Assembly (NCBI GenBank): GCA_944391065.1
Contig: CALXSH010000004.1
Location: forward strand, 1-64,000
Origin: an uncultured Kiritimatiellota bacterium
GTDB lineage: Bacteria; Verrucomicrobiota; Kiritimatiellia; RFP12; DVOR01
Direction: 5' to 3'
Length of the DNA stretch: 64,000 nt
Shown piece after piece: positions 9,029-18,100 of this stretch. A program made the position numbers and the translations under genes. A model generated the notes under the pieces. That model did no database searches. It worked only from the letters and a program-made list of their open reading frames with translations, and was not told where the DNA came from. The stretch's first letter is position 1. The number at the start of each line of letters is the position of its first letter.

Positions 9029-10369
9029 ATGGCACCGTCGGCAACAAGCTCAAAATTCGAATTTTCCTCCTGGAACGCCACCCGTTTCTTTGTGCCGCTT
9101 TGCATTCAGGCCATGAGCCAGGGGCTGACCTATCCGCTGGTCGGCACCATCGTCGCGCACGGTCCCGGAGAGGCCGCGGAGTACTCAGCCTTTGCCCAGG
9201 GGCTGATGATTATGTTTCTGCTGGGCTGCGTCGGTTATGGCCTCGTCACGACCGGCATGGTCTTCGCCAAGGACCGCGTCGGCTATATCCGATTCTCGCG
9301 CGTCACCATCGCCATCATGCTCGGAGAAGCCGCGCTTCAGATCCTGCTGGCTCTTCCCGGCATATCGACGCTTGTCTTCGGCCACCTGCTCGGTCTGGAC
9401 GGGTATCAGCTTGAGGTCGCCCGCTGGTCCATGTTTTGGTCGCTGCCGGCCCAGATGGGCTTCTTCATGCGCAACATCCCGCAGGTCATCCTTTACAATG
9501 AACACGAGACCTCGATCGCCAACGCCGCCACCATCATGCGTATCGTCGTCACCGCGGTCGTCGCGCCCCTCTTCCGGTGGGCAGGCTTGGTCGGGTGGCA
9601 ATGGGGTACGGTCTGCTTCACGGTGCCCGTGCTGCTGGAGTCGGCCGTCATGTGGCTCTTCGCGCGCTCCTATGTCCGCGGCCTACCGCGCAAACTGGCC
9701 GGCGTCGGCAAGGTCACCGCGATGAAGGTCTTTCTCTTCAGCATCCCGCTCTCCCTCGGCGGCTTCATGCTGATGCTTGCCGTCTTCGCGCTCAATGCCA
9801 TCATTAACCGTACGGAAAACGGCGTCAGCATGCTGGCTATCCATCTCGTCGCCATCGGTCTGATCAATCCGCTCTCCTACGGCGCCCTGCGCAATCAGGC
9901 CGTCGCAATCGGCTTTCCGCCGGCGTATGACGGTGATAGCCGTACTTTCCGTTTTGCGGTCTGCAGCGGTTTGGCGCTGTCGCTCCCGTTGCTGATTATG
10001 CTGATTCCGGCGCTCAGCGGCTGGTATTTCTGCCACATCCAGAACCTGCTTCCGAGTCAGGAGCCGCTTGCTCGCAATGCCCTGTGGGTAGCGATGCTCT
10101 TTCCTGTGCTGCAGGCCATGCGCGGACACGCCGAGGGGTTGGCGGCCTATCGTCGCCGTCCCAAAGCCGTGCTGATGGGGCAAGCGGTCTTCTTCGCCGT
10201 TCTTACGGCGACCCTGCTGTTTCTTTTCCTCCTGCGCATGCCGGGTTATCTGATGGGGATTACCGCGCTTTGCTGTGCCTCCGCCGCGACGCTCGCCGCG
10301 ATTCGGATATCTCTTTCGAAACGCTTCTCCGGGATGGCCGATATGCCTGTGCAGCATTTGACACGCTGA
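9029..10369 (+). CDS. Polytopic membrane protein, possibly MATE/flippase-like
   Basis: A 446-residue, very hydrophobic protein with about 12 predicted transmembrane segments and a short soluble N-terminus. The spacing and overall shape recall the MOP/MATE flippase superfamily, but I recognise no diagnostic motif. It starts 8 bp after the transglutaminase-like gene, whose own start overlaps the GT4 gene, so all three probably form one operon. A lipid-linked sugar or drug export role would fit the glycosyltransferase neighbour; this is inference. Confidence 0.7.
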   Translation: MAPSATSSKFEFSSWNATRFFVPLCIQAMSQGLTYPLVGTIVAHGPGEAAEYSAFAQGLMIMFLLGCVGYGLVTTGMVFAKDRVGYIRFSRVTIAIMLGEAALQILLALPGISTLVFGHLLGLDGYQLEVARWSMFWSLPAQMGFFMRNIPQVILYNEHETSIANAATIMRIVVTAVVAPLFRWAGLVGWQWGTVCFTVPVLLESAVMWLFARSYVRGLPRKLAGVGKVTAMKVFLFSIPLSLGGFMLMLAVFALNAIINRTENGVSMLAIHLVAIGLINPLSYGALRNQAVAIGFPPAYDGDSRTFRFAVCSGLALSLPLLIMLIPALSGWYFCHIQNLLPSQEPLARNALWVAMLFPVLQAMRGHAEGLAAYRRRPKAVLMGQAVFFAVLTATLLFLFLLRMPGYLMGITALCCASAATLAAIRISLSKRFSGMADMPVQHLTR

Positions 10370-10633
10370 GCTATGCGTCAAACAGAACGTGCACCGAAGC
10401 CTAAATCGGGGGCACGCGTTATGCCTCATTTGCCGGACACCGGGGAAGGGGCGGATGGCGGACTTTGGCGGGTACGTGCACAAACACGCCGAACGGATGC
10501 GGTTCCCGTCGCGCGGAGCTGAAGCGTTGGTACGCCGGCTATCGGTTCTCCCCCAAGAGCCTTGCCCACCCTTTTACCCCTCCCTTTTGGAGGCTGCGGT
10601 GAAGCGCGGAGCGGATGAGAGCGCAGACCGATT

Positions 10634-10711
10634 CAAAAGTGGGCGTAAACCAATTCAAAAGTGGGCGACAATTGAGGCAAAAGTGGGCGTAAACCGACTC
10701 AAAAGTGGGCG
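10634..10711 (+). repeat. Four 12-bp direct repeats at exact 22-bp spacing
   Basis: CAAAAGTGGGCG occurs at 10634, 10656, 10678 and 10700. All four cores are identical and the period is exactly 22 bp. Flanking bases are partly shared (GTAAACC follows copies 1 and 3). The array lies just beyond the C-terminal end of a decayed transposase gene. In IS21-like and Tn7-like elements such arrays are transposase binding sites at the element end, so this is probably the terminus of the same insertion sequence. Confidence 0.8.
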
Positions 10712-10730
10712 TAGTTTTACGGCCATGCCC

Positions 10731-11210
10731 TTACAGGCACTTATTTGAAGGTGCCGGAGAAGGGAGGGCGTGCCGCCGTGCGCAACGCTCCCGGGGCCGC
10801 GCGGCCGGTTTGTCGTAGTGATGCGTGAAGCTCTTCTTGGTCTCGCATTTGACGTTGCTGATGGTCATACATGTGGCTACACATAGGTTGCTGTAGTCTG
10901 ACCATCGGACACACAGACGGTTAATGGCATTCAGCAAGTCTGGGTTGTCGAAACGACGATATCCGAAGCGAGTGCGTGCCAGGCTTGACTTCTTCCGCTC
11001 GCCGTGTGCATTGTCGTTGCAACAACCTGTGCGTGACCTTGCAAACGTAATCTTCGGATGATCCTTGGCGAATCTTACGAGGTGGTCATGGAGCGGGAAG
11101 CGCCCGACCATGAGACGGCCCTTCACTCTGCGTGACTTTGCATAGGCGTACTTTGTGCGCTTCTGGGCGATGCACTCTGTTCTCGGTTGTCGCGACATAA
11201 TGTTATCCAT
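10731..11210 (-). pseudogene. Integrase-core transposase remnant (C-terminal part)
   Basis: The open frame encodes 159 residues that match only the C-terminal part of an rve/DDE transposase: FPLHDHLVRFA, then CNDNAHGERKK (the usual NDNAHVEQKN with the catalytic Glu region), then FGYRRFDNPDLLNAIN and a terminal HHYDKPAARPRERCA (usually YDKPKTPYQRLL). The stretch between the last two is garbled, as if frameshifted, and the N-terminal DNA-binding and first catalytic parts are missing. It is non-functional. The adjacent 22-bp repeat array is probably its IS end. Confidence 0.75.
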
Positions 11211-11367
11211 GCACTACAGTGTAGGGTGTCCAGTAAATGAGGAAAAGCCCCTTTCCCAGAAATTTTCTCTTCCGGTTTCGGTGCACTTTGTTATGAAGAA
11301 TGGCACACTGAGGCAATGTCGGCTTCGCGGCATACATTGAGGGGAGATTTTTGGTATGCTTGCGGGC

Positions 11368-13440
11368 ATGAGGACATTGTTGGTTTTACTGGTGATTGCA
11401 ATCTCTGGCGCGCTCCCGGCCCAAACGGATCGCGGCGCTTTTCGGCAGCCCGTCCCGGAGACAGGGCGGCCGGAGCTTCGCTGGCTGGACGAGGCCCTGT
11501 ATGACTCCGGTTTTCTGTTCACCGACAAAGTCCGTCAGGCCTACTTTGATCTTTGCCTTGAACAGGTCGCCCCGGATTTGCATTTCAGCGAGGAGACTTG
11601 GGAGTGGCTGCTTGATCATCCGGCGGTGTTCAATGCCGCTTTTGCTTTCTCTTACCCGCCTAATCCCAACATTATTCATAACTTTGTCAAGCTTGCCAAA
11701 CTCGTTGGACCGGTTTATGCGGAGAAATATCAGCAGCTGCTGATTGCTTTTGCCGTGGCCAATCGTGACCGACGGCTTCTTGAGTCTGTCCGGGGAGAGG
11801 GGCGTTACGGTTCGCTGATTGGGCGCAATCTGACTTATGATCCCGGTTTCAAGGCCGAACTTGAAAAAGGCGTCGTCCAGCAAAACGGCTGGTATATCAA
11901 TCATGACGTTGCGGTTCCCGCCGAGTCGGCCTTCGCCTCCGACATGAACGGCGTTATCTTCCCCGACGAAGCCGAGCGCCGGACCCGTCTCCAGCGCCTT
12001 CACGCCAATTTTGATCTCGGAGGCGACGCCGACGCCAAAGCCGTTGCCAATTGGCTTAAGGCCAACCGAAGCACCAAGATTTATGAGATCATGAGCTTGG
12101 ACTGGGACCGTTTCTATCAGAAGACCGGCATCAAACTGCGCGAGAAACGCGAGCCCAAGAGTCTCCCTTGGGACAAAATCGCCCATGTTGCCGGCCGTTA
12201 TCCGCCCCGAACCTTTGCGACGGTTGCCGAGACCCTCTGTCTGCGCATTCAGCGGTATGAACAGAAGGGAGCAGAGCGCTCCAAACTTTTCCCGCTTTCC
12301 AAGGCGCCGTGGCCGCTGTTGCTTTTGCTGACTCAGAATGATCCGGTCGATGAATCCACTTTTTTCTGGAATATGTACATGCGAACCGGCGGTGTGCCGG
12401 GGTATGCGACCTATTCATTCGACTATACGAAACCCGAAATTCGCTACAACGACGGCGTGTGGCATCCCGATGCCGCTCCGCGCATTCTCACCGACGGCGG
12501 TGTCTGCGGCCGTCTCTCCACCATGGCCGAATTTGCCCAGCGTTCCATCGGTACGCCGGCCCAAGGGATGGGGCAGCCCGGACACCGGGCCTTCATGACC
12601 TATGAATACGGCAATGGCCGTTACTCTGCGGCCATGCACCATTCCGTCAATACCATCGACGTATCCACCGTGCAGTGGTGGCTCACGCCGGTCTGGGGCC
12701 CCACTTTCGACCAGAAGACCAAACTCAACGATTTCGGTGAGCTGAACGGGGCGAACAGTACCAATTATGAGCGTGACAATATCCGTTGGCATATTGGCCT
12801 CTGTGAGGCTATGAACCGCGGCCTCTCGTCTTGGGAGGATACCCGTATGGCACTCATAATTTACGATTTTTACCCCGATGCCAGCAACGAGCAGAAGGAG
12901 GCTTTATTGCGGTCCGCATTCCTGCTCAACGTAGCCAACACCGATGTCGTCTTCCGCCTGGCCAAACTCCGCAAGGGCAATGCGCGGCAGACCGAAAAAC
13001 TCCGCGATGCTTTCCGTAGGGGCTTTGTCGACACGGCGGCCGGCTGTACCGGTGACGAGCCGATCAAAGCCGACCAGGATCTCTCCCGCCTGCTCCGCTC
13101 CAACGCCGTTGGCCCGCGCAATCCAAAGAAAGTGACCAACGAATGGGCGCTTTTTGTCCTCAACGGAATTTTTGTCGGCACTTACACCAATATCCCCGAC
13201 GAATTCAGTGAGGATTACCAGAAGAACCGTCTGCAGTGGATTGCAGACAAAAATGCTTATGCCAAAGTCGTCGCCGAAGAGCTCAAATATCAGAAGCGCC
13301 TCGGCAATTCGCCTTTCCTCGCAGAAGTCCAGCGTCTGAACGACAAATACGACCGCGTGCGCCTCGGCGCCGAAATTGACCGGACCCGGACAGTCAAGGA
13401 AGAACGTGAGCGCCGGAAGGCGCAGGAAAACGCCTGGTAA
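11368..13440 (+). CDS. Large secreted protein of unknown function, possibly transglutaminase-like
   Basis: A 690-residue protein with a clear signal peptide (MRTLLVLLVIAISGALPAQ). I do not recognise the family. A segment near the middle has GGVCGRLSTMAEFAQRSIGTP then GQPGHRAF, a Cys ... small-residue helix ... His arrangement like the transglutaminase/papain-like core, so a cysteine hydrolase or its inactive relative is possible. The rest is rich in charged helices, and the C-terminus is a basic-acidic coil (RTVKEERERRKAQ). I prefer the ATG at 11368 over that at 11356 because the signal peptide begins there and a TATGCT hexamer lies 8 bases upstream, which would give a leaderless message. Confidence 0.65.
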   Translation: MRTLLVLLVIAISGALPAQTDRGAFRQPVPETGRPELRWLDEALYDSGFLFTDKVRQAYFDLCLEQVAPDLHFSEETWEWLLDHPAVFNAAFAFSYPPNPNIIHNFVKLAKLVGPVYAEKYQQLLIAFAVANRDRRLLESVRGEGRYGSLIGRNLTYDPGFKAELEKGVVQQNGWYINHDVAVPAESAFASDMNGVIFPDEAERRTRLQRLHANFDLGGDADAKAVANWLKANRSTKIYEIMSLDWDRFYQKTGIKLREKREPKSLPWDKIAHVAGRYPPRTFATVAETLCLRIQRYEQKGAERSKLFPLSKAPWPLLLLLTQNDPVDESTFFWNMYMRTGGVPGYATYSFDYTKPEIRYNDGVWHPDAAPRILTDGGVCGRLSTMAEFAQRSIGTPAQGMGQPGHRAFMTYEYGNGRYSAAMHHSVNTIDVSTVQWWLTPVWGPTFDQKTKLNDFGELNGANSTNYERDNIRWHIGLCEAMNRGLSSWEDTRMALIIYDFYPDASNEQKEALLRSAFLLNVANTDVVFRLAKLRKGNARQTEKLRDAFRRGFVDTAAGCTGDEPIKADQDLSRLLRSNAVGPRNPKKVTNEWALFVLNGIFVGTYTNIPDEFSEDYQKNRLQWIADKNAYAKVVAEELKYQKRLGNSPFLAEVQRLNDKYDRVRLGAEIDRTRTVKEERERRKAQENAW

Positions 13441-13473
13441 CCTCTCAGACCGGCGAAAAGTTTTCGGAACGCA

Positions 13474-14823
13474 ATGTTTTTCTTCAAGCGCAAGAACAAA
13501 GTCACCATCATTCCCCGTGAACAACACCGACTCTCCCGCAAGGACATCGATCCGGACGCACTGAAGGTGCTTTACCGCCTCGCCTCCCTCAACTACGAGG
13601 CCTATCTGGTCGGCGGCAGTGTCCGTGACCTGCTCCTCGGCCGCAAACCCAAGGACTTCGACGTCGGTACCGATGCCCGGCCGAACGAAATCCGCAGGGT
13701 CTTCCGCAACTGCTTCCTGATTGGCAAGCGTTTCCGTCTGGCCCACATCGTCTTCGGCAAAAAGGTCATCGAGACGGCGACCTTCCGCAAGGCCCCTGAC
13801 GCCAACAGCGTGGCTGACGAGCACGGCCTCTACCAATATGAGGACAATACCTACGGCACTCCCGAGGAGGACGCCCTCCGACGCGACTTCACGGTCAATG
13901 GTCTCTTCTACGACATCAAGACCTTTGCCATCATCGACTGGGTCAACGGTCTCAAGGACCTTCAGGCCAAGGTTATCCGCTGCATTGGCGATCCCGACGT
14001 CCGTTTCGAAGAAGACCCCGTGCGCATGATGCGAGCCGTCCGCTTCGCGGCCAAGCTCGGTTTCACCGTCTGCGCCTCCGATGTGCGCGCCATCCGAAAG
14101 CATGCCCCCGCGCTGGCCAATGCCTCCGTCTCCCGCCTCTGCGAGGAGATTATGCGGCTCTTCGTCAAGGGCGCTTCGGAGCGTTCCATCCGGCTCTCCT
14201 ACGAGTACGGCCTGCTGCGGCAGCTCCTGCCGAGCGTCACCGACTGGATGGACCACTCCAAAGCCAATGCCGAAGCCGTCTTCGCGTCTCTCCGCGCTCT
14301 CGACGAAGCGACCGAGGCAGAGGGTTTCGAATCAACCGCGGCCGTCGCCTTCGCCGCGATGCTCTGGCCGATGGTCTCTGAGGCCGTCGCCGCGGCCCCT
14401 TCCGGCCGCCGCCGCAACGACCGTTTCGCCCGTCGTTGCGCCGCGCAGGAGGCCTTCGCCCCCATTGTCGCAAAGTACAAGCTCCCCCGTGCCGTCTGGA
14501 TGACCGCCGTCGACCTCCTTGAGCTCCACTCCCGGTTCTGGGAGCAGCCCAACCCCGCCAGCTCGCGCGACGCGCGCTTCGTGATGCACTCCGTCTGGCC
14601 CGAGGCCTGGATGTTCGCCCGCGCCCTCATCCGTGTCACGCCCGATCGCCCGTGGAAACTCGACGCCTGGCGCGCCTACTCCGAATCCCTCGGCAACCGT
14701 ATGGGCAAGGCTTCCGACGGGGAGAGGCCCCGCAAACCCCACGCCCGCCGCCGCCGTCCGCGCCGCCGCAAGGGCGGTGACCGCGGCAACGCCACCCAAC
14801 CCGCGGCCACGGCCGGAGCCTGA
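13474..14823 (+). CDS. pcnB: Poly(A) polymerase / tRNA nucleotidyltransferase family (PcnB-like)
   Basis: A 449-residue class II nucleotidyltransferase. The N-terminal IIPREQHRLSRKDI and EAYLVGGSVRDLLLG match PcnB (poly(A) polymerase I) better than CCA-adding enzymes. The metal-binding carboxylates D61 and D63 are in DFDVGTD, and the second half carries the family's RRDFTVNGLFYD and EDPVRMMRAVRFAAKLGF signatures. The C-terminus ends in an Arg/Lys-rich tail, as in PcnB, likely for RNA binding. The enzyme would add 3' A-tails to RNAs for decay. It lies 33 bp after the secreted-protein gene with no strong ribosome binding site. Confidence 0.85.
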   Translation: MFFFKRKNKVTIIPREQHRLSRKDIDPDALKVLYRLASLNYEAYLVGGSVRDLLLGRKPKDFDVGTDARPNEIRRVFRNCFLIGKRFRLAHIVFGKKVIETATFRKAPDANSVADEHGLYQYEDNTYGTPEEDALRRDFTVNGLFYDIKTFAIIDWVNGLKDLQAKVIRCIGDPDVRFEEDPVRMMRAVRFAAKLGFTVCASDVRAIRKHAPALANASVSRLCEEIMRLFVKGASERSIRLSYEYGLLRQLLPSVTDWMDHSKANAEAVFASLRALDEATEAEGFESTAAVAFAAMLWPMVSEAVAAAPSGRRRNDRFARRCAAQEAFAPIVAKYKLPRAVWMTAVDLLELHSRFWEQPNPASSRDARFVMHSVWPEAWMFARALIRVTPDRPWKLDAWRAYSESLGNRMGKASDGERPRKPHARRRRPRRRKGGDRGNATQPAATAGA

Positions 14824-14958
14824 CGCTTCGGCTGTCTGCCGGCGTCCCCCGCCTCGCCGCTCTTTCATCCCGACGCATTTTCTGCACGCTGACCGCGATT
14901 GGCCGTCACCGAAGGGTGGCGGCCGAATGTTGTAGGGGCGGTGCGAGAAAATCTTTAA

Positions 14959-15036
14959 TTACGGAAATGTAATGGGTAGGGCGGCGAATAGCGGGCATGA
15001 GGTGAGGAAGTAGGGGGATTCTTTACGGATGTGTAA
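14959..15036. promoter_or_regulatory. Pair of TTAC-N6-GTAA palindromes upstream of gltB
   Basis: TTACGGAAATGTAATGG begins at 14959 and TTACGGATGTGTAATGG at 15023. Each contains the dyad TTAC-N6-GTAA, and their centres are exactly 64 bp apart, about six helical turns. They lie roughly 95 and 160 bp before the predicted gltB transcription start. A half-copy (GTGTAATCGAT) follows at about 15052. Two matched dyads on one face of the helix suggest operators for a dimeric regulator, perhaps one sensing nitrogen status. Confidence 0.5.
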
Positions 15037-15109
15037 TGGAGATGACAGGAAGTGTAATCGATAGGCGGGCGCGAGCGGAGGAAGAATCACGCAGAGGGGA
15101 TGGGGGGTT

Positions 15110-15118
15110 TGTTATAGT
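15110..15118 (+). promoter_or_regulatory. Extended -10 element for gltB
   Basis: TGTTATAGT is an extended -10 (TG-T-TATAGT). No -35 hexamer is visible 17 bp upstream (CGCAGA), which suggests that transcription may need an activator. The start would be near 15125, leaving a ~37-base leader with a Shine-Dalgarno sequence. Confidence 0.5.
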
Positions 15119-15161
15119 AAAGCGAATTTCAGCACGAGTGAGACGAGCAAAGGAGCTGAGT

Positions 15162-18100
15162 ATGGACCATCGACAGCGGGAATCCTCCCCGAAACCTTTC
15201 TTTTCGCAGCCAGACGTTGGGCTGTACAGCTTTGGTAACGAACATGACGCGTGCGGCATCGGTTTTGTTGCGGATCTGAACAACAAAGCCGATCACAGCA
15301 TCGTGACGCGGGCCCTGACTGTATTGGAGAAGCTGACGCACCGCGGCAGCGCCGGCAATGACGTGAAGACCGGTGACGGCGCGGGCATTCTGACGTCCCT
15401 GCCGGACGCCTTTTTCCGCGCGGTCGTCGGGACGGAGCTCCCGGCGCGCGGCCGTTACGGCGTGGCGATGCTCTTCGGCGCGAAGGGCAAGGAAAGGCTT
15501 ATTGACCGTCTGGTGAAGGCGGAGGGCTGCACGCCGATTCTGTGGCGCGCGGTGCCGACGGACGATTCGACGCTGGGCGTGACGGCCAAGAAGTCGTGCC
15601 CGTCGATCCACCAGCTCTTCATCGCGGCCCCGGAGACGATGGAGCAGGACGCGTTCGAACGCAAGCTTTATGTGATCCGCCGTCAGATCGAGAAGAACGT
15701 GGATGCGTGCTATCCCTGCTCGTGTTCTTCCCGCAGCATCGTCTACAAGGGCCTGCTGCTGGCGTCGCAGATCGGTGCTTTCTATCTGGATCTGCAGGAT
15801 GAGCGCTATGTTTCTCCGCTGGCGCTGGTGCATCAGCGCTATTCGACCAACACGCTGCCGGCGTGGCATCTGGCGCAGCCTTTCCGTATGTTGGCGCATA
15901 ACGGCGAAATCAACACGCTGCGCGGCAATCTGAACCACATCCGCGCGGCGGAGCCTTCGCTGAAGAGTGTGCTGCTGGGTGACGACCTTCAGAAGATTCT
16001 GCCGGTGACCCGTCCGGACCAGTCCGACTCGGCGTGCCTGGACAATGTCTTCGAGCTTCTCTGTGCGTCGGGGCGCACGATGACGCACAGCATGGTGATG
16101 ATGATTCCGCAGGCGTGGGGGCAGAAGTATCACCTCGGTCAGGACGTGCGCGGTTTCCTCGATTACCACAGCGCCCTGATGCCGCCGTGGGACGGTCCCG
16201 CCGCCGTGGCCTTCTCCGACGGCGTGAACATCGGTGCCATCCTGGACCGCAACGGTCTGCGTCCGGCCCGCTACAAGCTGACGAAGGACAATCTCTTCGT
16301 GCTCGCTTCCGAGACGGGCGTGCTGCCGATTCCCGCCGAGGACACGAAGCTTTCGGGCCGTCTGGCGCCCGGCAGCGTCATTTTCTGCGATCTGGAGAAC
16401 CACCGCCTGCTCTTTGACAACGAGGTTAAGTCGACGCTGGCCCGTCAGGCGCCGTACCGCCGCTGGGTCAATGAAAAGCGTATCAGCGTCCAGGGCTTCT
16501 TCGATTCTGTCGCTGCGGCGGCCGTGCCGGATGACCTGCACCGCCGTCAGCGCCTCTTCGGTTATACCAAGGAAGACGTAGAGACGCTGATCGCGCCGAT
16601 GGCTTCCACCGGCGGTGAGGCGACGGGCGCGATGGGCAATGACGCGGCGCTGGCCTTCCTCTCCGCCAAGCCCCAGTCACTCTTTGCCTACTTCAAGCAG
16701 CGGTTCGCCCAGGTGACTAACCCGCCGATCGACTCGATCCGTGAGGCTCTGGTGATGAGCCTGATGACCTTCATCGGCAACCGCGGCAACATCCTGGAGG
16801 AAGGTCCCGAGCACGCGGCCATCATCAAGTTGCCGAGCCCTGTGCTGACGGCCGAGGACGTCTGCCGTCTCAGCGGCGCGACCATCCGTACGGGCTTTAC
16901 CGGCGGCGAGGCCGGGCTGAGGAAGGCGCTGCGCCGCATCTCCTCCGAGGCGGTGTCCCATGTCCGCGTCGGCCAGACCATCCTGGTCCTGAGCGACCGC
17001 GATCTTGGGGTGGGCGAGCTGCCGATTCCGGCGCTGCTGGCGCTTTCGGCGGTCAACCGCGCGCTGACCGAGGCGGGGCTGCGTCCTTCGGCCGGTCTGA
17101 TTGTGCAGTCTGGCGAAGTCCGCGAGACGATGCATGTGGCCCTGTTGCTCGGCTACGGCGCCACGGCGGTGTCACCCTATCTGGCCTTCGAGACAGTCTC
17201 TGATCTCTGCCGCTCCGGTCTCGTGGCGTTGGATCCGGCCAAAGCCTCCGACAATTTCATCAATGCCATCGACAAGGGCCTGCTGAAGATCATGTCCAAG
17301 ATGGGCATTTCCACGCTGCGCTCCTACCGCGGTGCCCAGATCTTCGAGGCACTCGGTCTGAACGAGTCCTTCGTCGAGGAGTGGTTCCCCGGAACGCCTT
17401 CGCGCGTCGGCGGCATCGGCCTCAGGGAGATCGCCGCCAACGTGGCCCGCATGGCCGAGGAGGGCGCCAACGACAGGCGCACGACGCTGCCGCCCGGCGG
17501 CGCCTACCGTTGGCGTCATGACGGTGAGAAGCACCTGTGGACGCCCGATACAATTGCGCTCTTTCGGCAGGCTTCCTGGCAGAACGATGCGGCGGCTTAC
17601 GCGCAGTACGCCCGCCTGATCAACGAGCAGAGCGACGGTCCCTGCACGCTCCGCTCTCTGCTGAAGTTCAAAAAGGCCAAGAAACCCTTGCCGCTGAGCA
17701 AGGTCGAGCCGGTCGAGAGCATTCTGAAGCACTTCGTCTCCGGCGCCATGTCGCTCGGCTCCCTTTCGCCCGAGGCCCACGAAGCCATCGCCATCGCGAT
17801 GAACGCCATCGGCGGCATGTCCAACTCCGGTGAGGGCGGTGAGGACCCCGACCGCGCGACGCCCGGTCCGAACGGTGAAAACCGTTCTTCCGCCATCCGT
17901 CAGGTGGCCTCGGGCCGTTTCGGCGTGACGATTTCCTATTTGGCCGGCGGCCGTGAGATTCAGATCAAAATGGCCCAGGGCGCGAAGCCCGGTGAGGGCG
18001 GTCAGCTGCCCGGCTTCAAGGTCGACGAGTTCGTCGCCAAGGTCCGACACGCGGTGCCCGGCATCTCGCTGATTAGCCCGCCGCCGCACCACGACATTTA

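Larger units (their letters stand above)
10370..11367. other. Intergenic region holding IS debris
   Basis: About 1 kb between a convergently oriented membrane-protein end and a secreted-protein gene. It holds the 22-bp repeat array and the transposase remnant. The first ~260 bases (10370-10630) have an open plus-strand frame but its product is low-complexity and unlike a real protein. Nothing else is recognised in 11211-11350 apart from a TATGCT hexamer at 11355-11360 before the next gene. Confidence 0.6.
14824..15161. other. Intergenic control region upstream of gltB
   Basis: A 338-bp gene-free stretch. An imperfect inverted repeat near 14905-14935 (TTGGCCG ... CGGCCGAA) may end the pcnB transcript. 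Further along are two TTAC-N6-GTAA palindromes, an extended -10 element and a good ribosome binding site for gltB (AAAGGAG at 15149-15155). Confidence 0.6.

Noticed and set aside
10634-10711. CRISPR-like direct repeats
   Set aside because: A 12-bp core with 10-bp gaps is too short; the location beside a transposase remnant fits an IS end.
10389-10748. Plus-strand open frame of 119 codons after the membrane protein
   Set aside because: Runs through the 22-bp repeat array, lacks a ribosome binding site, and the product is low-complexity.
10775-10787. Third group II intron start, since GCCGTGCGCAACG matches the 5' border at 44971
   Set aside because: Only 13 bases match, it lies within the transposase remnant, and no domain V follows.
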